Source of the DNA: Microbispora hainanensis
Lineage (GTDB): Bacteria > Actinomycetota > Actinomycetes > Streptosporangiales > Streptosporangiaceae
Direction: 5' to 3'
NCBI RefSeq assembly: GCF_006874475.1
Contig: NZ_VIRM01000014.1
Coordinates: forward strand, 89,465 to 153,464
Length of the DNA stretch: 64,000 nt
The position numbers and the translations under genes were made by a program. Below the pieces are notes generated by a model, which was not told the DNA's origin, did not search any database, and worked only from the letters and a program-made list of their open reading frames with translations. The first letter of the stretch is position 1, and the number at the start of each line of letters is the position of its first letter. Of this stretch, positions 49,987-58,157 are shown piece after piece.

Positions 49987-50035
49987 AAGGACACCGCCGG
50001 CGCGCAGACCTCTCACGTCCGTGAGGGGTCTTTTT
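49974..50035 (+). promoter_or_regulatory. Transcription attenuator upstream of cimA
   Basis: A perfect 10-bp stem (GCGCGCCGGC, 49974-49983, with GCCGGCGCGC, 49996-50005) overlaps the end of the leader peptide. An intrinsic terminator follows: GACC/GGTC and CTCAC/GTGAG around GTCC (50007-50030), then five T. Confidence 0.85.
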
Positions 50036-50106
50036 GTTTGGCCCCAAGCGGATCCACAGGCCGATGAGCGCGCGGCGAGACGCAACCCCGCGAAGGAGAC
50101 ACAGAG

Positions 50107-51681
50107 ATGGCCGACGATCGTTTCCATGTGTACGACACGACGCTCCGCGACGGCGCCCAGCAGGAGGGGCTGAACCTCACGGTCGCCGACAAGCTGGCCA
50201 TCGCACGTCACCTGGACGGCCTCGGCGTCGGCTTCATCGAGGGCGGCTGGCCGGGCGCGAACCCCAAGGACACCGAGTTCTTCCGGCGGGCTCAGACCGA
50301 GCTCGACCTGAAGCACGCGCAGCTCGCCGCGTTCGGCGCGACCCGCCGGGCGGGCGTGAAGGCCGCCGACGACCCACTGGTGGCCGCGCTGCGCGAATCC
50401 GGCGCGCCGATCGTGACGCTCGTGGCCAAGAGCCACGACCGTCACGTGGAACTGGCCCTCCGCACGACGCTGGAGGAGAACCTCGCGATGATCCGCGACA
50501 CGGTCTCCCACCTGACCGCGGAGGGCCAGCGCGTCTTCCTCGACGCCGAGCACTTCTTCGACGGCTACCGCTCCAACCCGGCGTACGCCCTGGAGGTGCT
50601 GCGCACGGCCGCGGAGGCCGGGGCGTCGGTGGTCGCGCTGTGCGACACCAACGGCGGCATGCTGCCCGACGAGCTGGCCGACGTGGTGCACGAGGCGGCC
50701 GGCACCGGGGCCCGCATCGGCATCCACTGCCACGACGACACCGGCTGCGCGGTCGCCAACACGCTGGCCGCGGTCACGGCCGGCGCCACGCACGTGCAGG
50801 GCTGCGCCAACGGCTACGGCGAGCGCTCCGGCAACGCCAATCTGTTCACGGTGGTGGCGAACCTCCAGCTCAAGCGGGGATTCGACCTCGTGCCGCCGCA
50901 GTCGCTGCGCGAGATGACCCGCATCGCCCACGCGATCACCGAGGTCACCAACGTCACCCCGAACTCCCACCAGCCGTACGTCGGGACGTCGGCCTTCGCG
51001 CACAAGGCGGGCCTGCACGCGTCGGCGATCAAGGTGGACCCGAACCTCTACCAGCACATCGACCCCGCCGAGGTCGGCAACGACATGCGCATGCTGGTCT
51101 CCGACATGGCCGGCCGCGCCTCGGTCGAGCTGAAGGGCCGCGAGCTGGGCTACGAGCTCACCGGCGAGCAGTCGAGGCAGCTGGTCGAGCGGGTCAAGGA
51201 CCTGGAGGCCAGGGGGCACACGTTCGAGGCGGCCGACGCGTCGTTCGAGCTGCTGCTGCGCGACACGGTCGACGGCGAGCTCCGGCGCTACTTCACCGTC
51301 GAGTCGTGGCGGGTGATCGTCGAGCGCCGTCCCGGCGGCGACGTGGTCAGCGAGGCGACCGTCAAGCTCCACGCGAAGGGCGAGCGGATCATCGCGACCG
51401 GCGAGGGGAACGGCCCGGTCAACGCGCTCGACAAGGCGGTGCGCCTGGCGCTGGAGAAGCTCTACCCCGAGCTGGCCGCGGTCGAGCTGATCGACTTCAA
51501 GGTCCGCATCCTGGAGGGCACGCACGGCACGGACGCGGTGACCCGCGTGCTGATCACGTCGAGCGACGCGACCGGCGAGTGGGCCACGGTCGGGGTGGGC
51601 GAGAACATCATCGAGGCATCCTGGCAGGCGCTCGAGCAGGCGGTCACGTACGGCCTGCTGCGGGCCGGGCACAGCGCCTGA
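50107..51681 (+). CDS. cimA: Citramalate synthase
   Basis: 524 residues from ATG 50107, with AAGGAG 8 nt upstream. DRE-TIM (LeuA-like) superfamily: YDTTLRDGAQQEGLNL, GWPGANPKD, HCHDDTGCAVANTLA for metal, and NANLFTVV. The C-terminal LeuA allosteric domain (from about residue 400) matches CimA, which condenses pyruvate with acetyl-CoA and feeds isoleucine synthesis. Isopropylmalate synthase activity cannot be excluded. Expression is controlled by the Leu/Ile leader. The last codons begin a tandem array. Confidence 0.93.
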   Translation: MADDRFHVYDTTLRDGAQQEGLNLTVADKLAIARHLDGLGVGFIEGGWPGANPKDTEFFRRAQTELDLKHAQLAAFGATRRAGVKAADDPLVAALRESGAPIVTLVAKSHDRHVELALRTTLEENLAMIRDTVSHLTAEGQRVFLDAEHFFDGYRSNPAYALEVLRTAAEAGASVVALCDTNGGMLPDELADVVHEAAGTGARIGIHCHDDTGCAVANTLAAVTAGATHVQGCANGYGERSGNANLFTVVANLQLKRGFDLVPPQSLREMTRIAHAITEVTNVTPNSHQPYVGTSAFAHKAGLHASAIKVDPNLYQHIDPAEVGNDMRMLVSDMAGRASVELKGRELGYELTGEQSRQLVERVKDLEARGHTFEAADASFELLLRDTVDGELRRYFTVESWRVIVERRPGGDVVSEATVKLHAKGERIIATGEGNGPVNALDKAVRLALEKLYPELAAVELIDFKVRILEGTHGTDAVTRVLITSSDATGEWATVGVGENIIEASWQALEQAVTYGLLRAGHSA

Positions 51682-51755
51682 GCAGCGTCCGAGCGGCGTC
51701 TGACCACGGCCTGAACAGGGCCTGAGCAGGGCCTGAGCAGCGCCGGGCCCTGCTC
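51673..51755 (+). repeat. 11-bp tandem array with terminator hairpin at the cimA 3' end
   Basis: Seven 11-bp units start on the last two codons: AGCGCCTGAGC, AGCGTCCGAGC, GGCGTCTGACC, ACGGCCTGAAC, AGGGCCTGAGC twice, AGCGCCGGGCC. TGA triplets fall in all three frames. GAGCAGGGCC (51724-51733), spanning units, pairs with GGCCCTGCTC (51746-51755) into a 10-bp hairpin, a likely terminator. The following region to 52069 shows no gene. Confidence 0.85.
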
Positions 51756-52069
51756 GGAGGGACGTTGTGAGTGATGCTCACGATGTGCTCGCGAATGTTG
51801 TGGTTTTAGTGACATTTAGTCTAGTTGGTGCTTAGATAGGCGAAGCTCCTGGGGCGGTCTTCGCCACGATCGGCGATCCGGCCACGGTTCCAGCCTCAGC
51901 GCCCCGCTCTGGCTCAACGGAGGGTGAAGGCAAGAAGTAGCTGCGCACCGAACCCCGTGCTGTCGCGGTGCCTGCCGCCAGGCTTCTGATCGTTGTTTCG
52001 GAGGCGGCCGGTGCCGTGGGAGCCGAGCGACCGTCTGTCACCATGACCAGCCACGTGACTGCGCGAAGT

Positions 52070-52083
52070 CCGAAAATTTTCGG
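52070..52083. promoter_or_regulatory. Palindrome CCGAAAATTTTCGG upstream of haemoglobin operon
   Basis: A perfect 14-bp A/T-core palindrome 45 bp before the truncated haemoglobin start, in an otherwise G/C-rich stretch. TAGTCA 3 bases downstream could be a -10. Candidate operator for an O2-, NO- or iron-responsive factor; none is identified. Confidence 0.55.
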
Positions 52084-52128
52084 CCCGTAGTCATCCCCCT
52101 CGCTGGTGCACCCGGAATGGGAGGGTCT

Positions 52129-52512
52129 GTGATCACCTCGCCGTCTTACTATGACCAGATCGGCGGCGCACCTGTGGTGCGCGAGGTCGTCGAGCGTTTC
52201 TACGATCGCGTGCTCGGAGACGACGATCTGAAGCCGTACTTCACCGGCATCGACATGCCCAGACTGAAGCGGCACATGGTCATGCTGCTGTGCTCCGTCC
52301 TCGGCGGGCCCGAGCCGTACGAGGGCCGTGACCTGGGCGAGGCCCACGCCGGCATGGGCATCACGTCGGAGCACTACGACAAGGTGGGCGAGCACCTGGT
52401 GGCGGTGCTGCAGGGCGGCGGCGTCGGCGAGGACATCCTGCGCGACGTCGGCCTCGTCCTCGGCAAGGTGAAGTCGTCCATCGTCGCCGACCCCGCGGAA
52501 ACGGCCGACTGA
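52129..52512 (+). CDS. Truncated haemoglobin, group I
   Basis: 127 residues from GTG 52129 (MITSPSYYDQIGG); GGGAGG lies just upstream, while ATG 52117 has no site. The 2-over-2 globin fold: YDQIGGAPVVREVVERFY, the FTGIDMPRLKRHMVMLL segment, GGPEPYEGR, and the proximal His in EAHAGMGI. Such trHbN proteins bind O2 and detoxify NO. The flavohaemoglobin gene follows directly, so one operon. Confidence 0.92.
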   Translation: MITSPSYYDQIGGAPVVREVVERFYDRVLGDDDLKPYFTGIDMPRLKRHMVMLLCSVLGGPEPYEGRDLGEAHAGMGITSEHYDKVGEHLVAVLQGGGVGEDILRDVGLVLGKVKSSIVADPAETAD

Positions 52513-53634
52513 GTGGATACGCAGGCTCTCAAGGACAGCTGGCACCTTGTTTCCCGATCGGGCGACCAGGTGCCGCTGTACTTCTACTCGGTTCTTTTCC
52601 TGATGAACCCGGACGTACGGGACATGTTCCCGGTGTCGATGGCGCGTCAGCGTGACAAGCTCGTAGGCGCACTGGGCCGCGTCGTCAGCAACGTCGACCA
52701 GGTGGAGGACGTCGTCCCGTTCCTGCAGCAGCTCGGCCGCGACCACCGGAAGTTCGGGGTGACCGCCACCCACTACCCGGCCGTCGGCCAGGCGCTGCTC
52801 GCCACGCTGGAGCACTTCCTGGGCGACCGGTGGACGCCCACGCTGGCGCACGACTGGACGCAGGCGTACAACCTCGTCGCCCAGGTGATGGTCGACGCCG
52901 CGAACGACTCGTCGAAGGTCTCCCCGCCCTGGTGGGAGGCGGAGATCATCAGCCACGAGATGCGCACCCTCGGCATCGCCGTCATCCGCGCGCGGCTGAA
53001 CTACCAGTACCCCTTCCGCCCGGGCCAGTCGGCGTCGATCTCCTACGCCATGCGGCCCCGGGTGTGGCGCTTCTACTCCTTCGCCAACGCGCCCCGCCAG
53101 GACAACACCATCGACCTGCACGTGCGCATGGTCGACGGCGGCGTGCTCAGCTCCGCGCTCGTCATGGGCGCGCGGCGGGGCGAGGTGCTGCGCGTGGGCG
53201 CGGCGGTGGGCGAACGGCTGACGCTCCCCGCGGACGTCCAGGGCGACCTGCTGATGATCGCGGGCGGCACCGGCCTCGCCCCGCTCAAGGCGCTCGTGGA
53301 GCAGATCGCCTACGAGGGCCCGACGCGCAGGGTGGACCTCGTGATCGGCGCCCGGAACTCCAGGGAACTGTACGACTACGAGGCGATGGCCAAGATGGCC
53401 GCCGAGCACCCCTGGCTCAACGTCGTGCCGGTCGTCTCCCACGACCCCATTTATCGGGGCACCCGCGGCTACGCCGTGGACGTCGCGCTGCAGGGATGGC
53501 GTGGACAGCACGTCTACGTCTGCGGCTCGGAGGAGATGGCGCAGGCCACCGTCGGGCGGCTGCTGGACGCCGGCGTGCCGACCGAGCAGATCCACTTCGA
53601 CGAGTTCACGAGCGACAAGGGTCGGGAGTCATGA
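52513..53634 (+). CDS. Flavohaemoglobin-like globin-reductase
   Basis: 373 residues from GTG 52513, immediately after the previous TGA. An N-terminal globin domain (residues 1-135, distal Tyr in LYFYSVLF, proximal His in GRDHRKFGV) is fused to a ferredoxin-NADP reductase-like part: RFYSFANAP for FAD, GGTGLAPLKAL for NAD(P), and the C-terminal VCGSEEM. The globin lacks some canonical Hmp positions, as in type II actinobacterial forms; lactate or other electron donors have been proposed for those. NO dioxygenase activity is likely but unproven here. A DivIVA-like gene overlaps its stop. Confidence 0.9.
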   Translation: MDTQALKDSWHLVSRSGDQVPLYFYSVLFLMNPDVRDMFPVSMARQRDKLVGALGRVVSNVDQVEDVVPFLQQLGRDHRKFGVTATHYPAVGQALLATLEHFLGDRWTPTLAHDWTQAYNLVAQVMVDAANDSSKVSPPWWEAEIISHEMRTLGIAVIRARLNYQYPFRPGQSASISYAMRPRVWRFYSFANAPRQDNTIDLHVRMVDGGVLSSALVMGARRGEVLRVGAAVGERLTLPADVQGDLLMIAGGTGLAPLKALVEQIAYEGPTRRVDLVIGARNSRELYDYEAMAKMAAEHPWLNVVPVVSHDPIYRGTRGYAVDVALQGWRGQHVYVCGSEEMAQATVGRLLDAGVPTEQIHFDEFTSDKGRES

Positions 53635-54299
53635 CGGCAGAGACGCCTTGGGGCAGCCCGGCGGGGGAGCGCCAGCCGCTCACCCCGGATCGGGTTCGCA
53701 AGCAGGATTTCACGCGCACCTCGCTCGGGCGCCGCGGCTACAGCGAGGACGAGGTGCGCGCGTTCCTCTACCGCGTGGCGGAGGACATGGCGGCCAGCGA
53801 CAAGGAGAAGGCCGACCTGCGGGCGTACATCGACCGCATGAAGCAGTGGTACAAGGAACACGGCATGAACCCCGAGCAGGCCGCCGCGTCCCAGACCCCG
53901 AACGTCGACGCCATCAACATCCTGTCCCGCGCCCAGCAGACCGCCGACGCGCAGATCGCGGAGGCGGAGGACTACGCGCGGCGCATCGTGAGCCAGGCCC
54001 GCCGGCAGTACGAGGAACTCCTGATGGAGGCGCAGCGGCAGGCCGAGGAGGCCGCCAACCAGGCGGTCGGCGCCTACCGCGCGTCGGGCAACGGGCTGCA
54101 GAGCGCCGAGGCCGAGGAACTGGAGCGCCGGATCGCCTACCTGCGTACGTTCGCCGACGTCACCCAGGTGCAGTTGCGGGCGGTCCTGGAGGGGCTGGCG
54201 CACGAGGTCGACAAGCTCGGCCACGTGCCCGAGCAGGCCAAGCAACTGGCGGCCGGCCCTCTGGCGGGCGGCTCCCCGTCACCCTCGGTGTACGGATAA
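53631..54299 (+). CDS. DivIVA-domain coiled-coil protein
   Basis: 222 residues from ATG 53631, overlapping the flavohaemoglobin TGA by 4 bp (ATGA). Its N-terminal domain (LTPDRVRKQDFTRTSLGRRGYSEDEVRAFLYRVAEDM, residues 17-53) matches the membrane-curvature-binding DivIVA domain. A long coiled coil follows (80-215), rich in Glu/Gln/Ala. It could organise septal or polar proteins. In this genome it is coupled to two globins, which is unusual. It is probably a paralogue of the main DivIVA/Wag31. Confidence 0.9.
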   Translation: MTAETPWGSPAGERQPLTPDRVRKQDFTRTSLGRRGYSEDEVRAFLYRVAEDMAASDKEKADLRAYIDRMKQWYKEHGMNPEQAAASQTPNVDAINILSRAQQTADAQIAEAEDYARRIVSQARRQYEELLMEAQRQAEEAANQAVGAYRASGNGLQSAEAEELERRIAYLRTFADVTQVQLRAVLEGLAHEVDKLGHVPEQAKQLAAGPLAGGSPSPSVYG

Positions 54300-54331
54300 C
54301 CGCCCGCCGCCCTCCTGTCGGGGGAGGAGGT

Positions 54332-56002
54332 TTACGACAGCGTGCCGGAAGAGCTCGCGTGCAGCGTGACCGAACCGGCCGGGGTGTGAACGATCAGAGT
54401 GCGTCCTGAGCAGCTGACCTCCGGCCGGTCGGTTCCGGGCACCACCACGGTCAGCAGCGACGTGGCCACGGGCGAGACGATCACCGGAGCCGGTTCCTTG
54501 CGCATGTAGGCCGGCGAGACCCAGCCCTGGTAGGGCGAGGTCTGCCCGTGCACCACCCGCTGGCCGCCGACGGGCTTGCACGACGGCATCGCGAGCTGGA
54601 CGATCGACGCCTTCCAGCCGCCGTCGCCCACCACGACCCGCCCGCCCGAGCTGGACACGACCTTCAGCTTGGGATCGAGGTGCCACAGGTTTTGGAGCCT
54701 GCCGCCGCCGCTGTCGAGCACCGCCATGACGTCCTCGCCGTGGTTCACCAGCACCGACCGCTTGCGCGGCACGCCGTACGCCTTGTCGGTGAACGTGAAC
54801 GCCTGCCGGTCCTTGCGCACGGACTTGGACACCAGGGCCGTGGGGGTGTGCCCGCGGAACTTCCTGCCCACGAGGATCGGCACGTTGTGCGCCTCCGGGC
54901 TCATCGTCCACCGTCGGTAGGGCGTGTTCTCGTACGAGACGAAGCCCGCCTCGGTGAGGATCGAGCGGCCCTGGGCGTAGTAGGTGACGCCCATGTGGTC
55001 CTCGTGGCCGTGGAACTTCAGCGCCGGCCCGAACCGGATCGAGTAGTAGGCCGACTTGGGGTCGTCCCACGCCGTACGGCCGAACACGTAGCCGGCGTTG
55101 AAGACCTGCACGGTGGACTCGGCGTGCTCGAAGGCGGTCGGCTGGACGTCGGCGGGACCGTCGCCGATCGGCACCATGTAGCCGTTGGGCTGGGTGGCGG
55201 CGCTGATGTGCCGCGGCAGGCTCTCCCAGCGGGTGGCCAGCGCCGCGGGCACCTTCATCCTGCAGTCCTTGATCGTGTCGACCGCCACCCTGAGCCGGTC
55301 GTGCACGTAAATGGCGTAACGCGGCGCCTGCTCGCGCAGCGCGCCCTGCCCGTCGATGTCGAGCTTCATCGACTTCACCATGCGGCTCACGGCGAGGTTC
55401 TTCCACGTCGCGTTGCCGTAGCGGCAGCCGATGCGCAGCAGGCCGATGTCCTGGTCGAGCCCGTGGTTGTGGCCGAGCTCGTAGTTCTTGGGGTCCGACA
55501 GCAGCTTCGCGTGCAGGGCCAGGCTCTTCGTCAGCCAGCCGGCCTTCACATACCTGCTCAGGCACACCAGGGCCGGGGCGCGCAGCGCGATCGGGTGCTC
55601 GGCCCAGGCGTACGGGCTGGTGGTGCGCCCGCCGTACGGGTTGTCCTCGACCCAGTCCTTGGCGATCTCCTCGGCCCGGCTGAGGTAGTCCTCCTCGCCG
55701 GTGGTCTCGTAGTCGGCAACGAGCCGGCCCATCCACCGCAACGACTGGAACACCATCTGCCAGGACCTGTTCTTGTACGGGTCCGTGCGCCAGTTGACGT
55801 CCTTGCCGACGGTGACCGCGGGCAGGCCGAGGAAGGACAGCTTGCCGCTCATGACGTCGCCGGAGGTGGGGGTCGCGGGCAGCCAGTCCCCCTGGCACTC
55901 CGGGGTGCGGTGCGGCGCCCGCGCCTGGGCGGGTGCGGCCATCGTGAGCGCGGTCAGCGGGAGGACGGCCACCAGAGAGAGGGCTGAGAGGCGGCGGAAC
56001 AC
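54332..56002 (-). CDS. Secreted heparinase II/III-type polysaccharide lyase
   Basis: 556 residues from GTG 56002, with AAGGAA 6 nt upstream. A signal peptide ends at AQARA. The N-terminal alpha-toroid (about 50-300) carries GHNHGLDQDIGLLRIG, and the C-terminal beta-sheet domain carries FHGHEDHMGVTYYAQGRSIL and the HNVPIL pattern. This fits the heparinase II/III (PL12/PL15/PL17-like) family, acting on uronic-acid polymers; the substrate is unknown. It is convergent with the DivIVA-like gene and has no PUL partners nearby. Confidence 0.85.
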   Translation of the reverse strand: MFRRLSALSLVAVLPLTALTMAAPAQARAPHRTPECQGDWLPATPTSGDVMSGKLSFLGLPAVTVGKDVNWRTDPYKNRSWQMVFQSLRWMGRLVADYETTGEEDYLSRAEEIAKDWVEDNPYGGRTTSPYAWAEHPIALRAPALVCLSRYVKAGWLTKSLALHAKLLSDPKNYELGHNHGLDQDIGLLRIGCRYGNATWKNLAVSRMVKSMKLDIDGQGALREQAPRYAIYVHDRLRVAVDTIKDCRMKVPAALATRWESLPRHISAATQPNGYMVPIGDGPADVQPTAFEHAESTVQVFNAGYVFGRTAWDDPKSAYYSIRFGPALKFHGHEDHMGVTYYAQGRSILTEAGFVSYENTPYRRWTMSPEAHNVPILVGRKFRGHTPTALVSKSVRKDRQAFTFTDKAYGVPRKRSVLVNHGEDVMAVLDSGGGRLQNLWHLDPKLKVVSSSGGRVVVGDGGWKASIVQLAMPSCKPVGGQRVVHGQTSPYQGWVSPAYMRKEPAPVIVSPVATSLLTVVVPGTDRPEVSCSGRTLIVHTPAGSVTLHASSSGTLS

Positions 56003-56193
56003 GCCGGATTCCTTCCGAGATCGAATAGGGAGCCGCTCATGCTGTCCGAATTCTGGCGATCTGGTCAAGTCACTCTGATTACAAGTGCACAACTGCTCAC
56101 AGAAGCCACTCCGGGCCGGGCTGGCCGGAAACGTACGGGAAGTGGCCGTGCGGCTGCTCGCGGCCGGTCTTCGCGCTCTGCCAGTCTGGGGCC

Positions 56194-56805
56194 ATGCCGG
56201 CACCGTTCCCAGAGACGTTCCCAGACGCGTTCCCCGAGACGCCCGCCGCCGCGGCGGCGCTCGCCGTCGCCACCCGCTTCTGCCCGCCCGCGCTGCTCAA
56301 CCACTCGATCAGGGCCTACCTGTGGGGCGCCGGCTACGCCCGGGCGCACGGGATCGAATTCGACGACGAGCTCTACTACGTGTCCTCCCTGCTCCACGAC
56401 ATCGGGCTCACCGAGACCTTCGACAGCCACACGGTGCCGTTCGAGGAGGCGGGGGGACGTCTCGCCTGGGTCTTCGGCACGGCTGCCGGGTGGTCGCAGG
56501 AGAGGGCCGCGCGGGCCGAGGAGATCGTCGTCGTGCACATGCGCGACGCGGTCGCCGCGTCCGACGACCCGGAGTCGCACCTGCTGCAGGTGGCCACGTC
56601 GTGGGACGTGTCCGGACAGCGGCCCGAGGAGTTCCCTGACGACGCCCGGGCCGCCGTGCTCGCGCGGCATCCCCGGCTCGGGTTCGGCGCGGAGTTCCTC
56701 GCCGCCTTCGAGGAGCAGTCGCGTCGCAAGCCGGGCTGCGCGGCGGACCGCTCGGTCACGGGAGGCATCGCCGCCCGGATCGCCGCCAACCCGCTCGACG
56801 CCTGA
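56194..56805 (+). CDS. HD-domain hydrolase (cyanamide hydratase-like)
   Basis: 203 residues from ATG 56194. The first 15 residues repeat FPET/FPDAFPET, from a small tandem repeat in the DNA. The HD motif is LNHSIRAY, LLHDIGLTETF, and later HTVPFEEAG and VHMRD. Metal-dependent hydrolase of the DdiT/cyanamide hydratase-like type is the closest guess. The ATG follows GGGGCC, a weak site. Confidence 0.85.
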   Translation: MPAPFPETFPDAFPETPAAAAALAVATRFCPPALLNHSIRAYLWGAGYARAHGIEFDDELYYVSSLLHDIGLTETFDSHTVPFEEAGGRLAWVFGTAAGWSQERAARAEEIVVVHMRDAVAASDDPESHLLQVATSWDVSGQRPEEFPDDARAAVLARHPRLGFGAEFLAAFEEQSRRKPGCAADRSVTGGIAARIAANPLDA

Positions 56806-56827
56806 ACGCCCTCGTCCGTACGACGAG

Positions 56828-56879
56828 GTGGCCGGCGGGGCGTCCGGACGTCAGGACGTGGCTGGTGGGGCGTCCGGAC
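56828..56879. repeat. 30-bp-period duplication between convergent genes
   Basis: GTGGCCGGCGGGGCGTCC and GTGGCTGGTGGGGCGTCC, each followed by GGAC, start 30 bp apart (56828 and 56858) in the 89-bp gap between the HD gene and the MhuD-like gene. Confidence 0.7.
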
Positions 56880-56894
56880 ACCGACGAGCCCGGC

Positions 56895-57302
56895 TCAGCC
56901 GTCCTGCTTGGGACCGGTGCTCTCCACGACCTCGAACGTCCACAGCTCCGAGCCGGTCGCGGCCGGGCCCTGCCCGTGACCATGCCCGTGTCCCTGAGCC
57001 TGGCCCTGAGCCTGTGCCTGGGCCTGGCCGTGTCCGTGGCCCTGCGTGCCGGCCTCGGCGGCGGCCTGCGCGTGTCCCGCCTGGAACGCCCGGCTCTCCT
57101 GCCAGCGCCGGAAGTCCTCCTCGCTGCGCCAGCGCGTGTAGACGAGGTAACGGTCGCTGCCCTCCACCGGCCGCAGCAGCTCGAACCACTCGAACCCGTC
57201 GGCCGACTCCACCATCCCGGCCCGGTTGGCGAACCGCTTCTCCAGCTCGCGCCGCATCTCCTCGGGCACCGTCAGCACATTGATCTTCACGACCGAAGGC
57301 AC
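56895..57302 (-). CDS. MhuD/IsdG-like haem-degrading monooxygenase with His-rich insertion
   Basis: 135 residues from GTG 57302 (MPSVVKINVLTVP), with GGGAG 5 nt upstream. The sequence follows Mycobacterium MhuD closely: VVKIN, LEKRFANRAGMVE, GFEWFELLRP, W67, and ATGSELWTFEVV at the end. The haem-ring residues Asn8, Trp67 and His77 are conserved at IsdG-like spacing. Between His77 and the last strand lies a low-complexity insert of about 35 residues: TQGHGHGQAQAQAQGQAQ then HGHGHGQ. Such an insert is absent from MhuD. It should degrade haem for iron; the insert may bind haem or metal. Divergent from the FAH gene. Confidence 0.88.
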   Translation of the reverse strand: MPSVVKINVLTVPEEMRRELEKRFANRAGMVESADGFEWFELLRPVEGSDRYLVYTRWRSEEDFRRWQESRAFQAGHAQAAAEAGTQGHGHGQAQAQAQGQAQGHGHGHGQGPAATGSELWTFEVVESTGPKQDG

Positions 57303-57386
57303 ATCGACTCCCTGTAGCGCTCGACTCCAACTGTCACCAGACCACCTTAAGTACGCCACCGTGCCGTCCCCCATTAGGCTCATGAC

Positions 57387-58157
57387 GTGCGTATCGCGAG
57401 GTTCTCGATGGGCGACCAGGTCGCCTTCGGCGTGGTGGAAGAGGGCGGGCAGGTCATCGCCCGCATCGGCGGCCACCCCTTCCACGGGGTGGAGTTCACC
57501 GGCGAGCGGTTCCCGGTCGCCGAGGTCCGCCTGATCGCCCCCATGCTGCCCAGCAAGATCATCGCTATCGGCAAGAACTACGCCGACCATGCCAGGGAGA
57601 TGGGCGGCGAGCCCCCGGCGGAGCCGGTCGTGTTCCTCAAGCCCAACACGACCGTGATCGGGCCGTCGGAGGCGATCGCCTACCCCGGGAAGCTGACGGA
57701 GCGGGTCGACTACGAGGGCGAGCTGGCCGTGGTGATCGGCCGGCTGTGCCGTGACGTCCCCGCCGAGCGCGCGGGCGAGGTGATCTTCGGATACACCTGC
57801 GCCAACGACGTGACCGCACGCGACCTGCAGGCCAGGGACGGCCAGTGGACCAGGGCCAAGGGCTTCGACACGTTCTGCCCGCTCGGTCCCTGGATCGAGA
57901 CCGAGCTCGACCCGGCCGACCTGGCGATCACCACGACGCTCAACGGCGAGGTCAGGCAGAACGCCCGCACCTCCCTCCTGCTGCACGACATCCCCGCGCT
58001 CATCGCGTACGTGAGCGCGGTCATGACCCTGCTGCCCGGCGACGTCATCCTGACCGGCACGCCCGCCGGGGTGGGGCCGATGTCCGTGGGCGACGAGGTC
58101 GGCGTGACCATCGAAGGAATCGGAACTCTCACTAACCGGGTGATCTCACGTGACTAG
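57387..58157 (+). CDS. Fumarylacetoacetate hydrolase-family protein
   Basis: 256 residues from GTG 57387 ([17 protein letters not shown]). The FAH fold is shown by [39 protein letters not shown] (metal Glu), DVTARDLQ and GTPAGVGPM. Substrates in the family range from acylpyruvates to oxaloacetate. TAGGCT ends 6 nt before the GTG, so leaderless is likely. It overlaps gltX by 8 bp and is probably cotranscribed with it. Confidence 0.92.
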   Translation: MRIARFSMGDQVAFGVVEEGGQVIARIGGHPFHGVEFTGERFPVAEVRLIAPMLPSKIIAIGKNYADHAREMGGEPPAEPVVFLKPNTTVIGPSEAIAYPGKLTERVDYEGELAVVIGRLCRDVPAERAGEVIFGYTCANDVTARDLQARDGQWTRAKGFDTFCPLGPWIETELDPADLAITTTLNGEVRQNARTSLLLHDIPALIAYVSAVMTLLPGDVILTGTPAGVGPMSVGDEVGVTIEGIGTLTNRVISRD

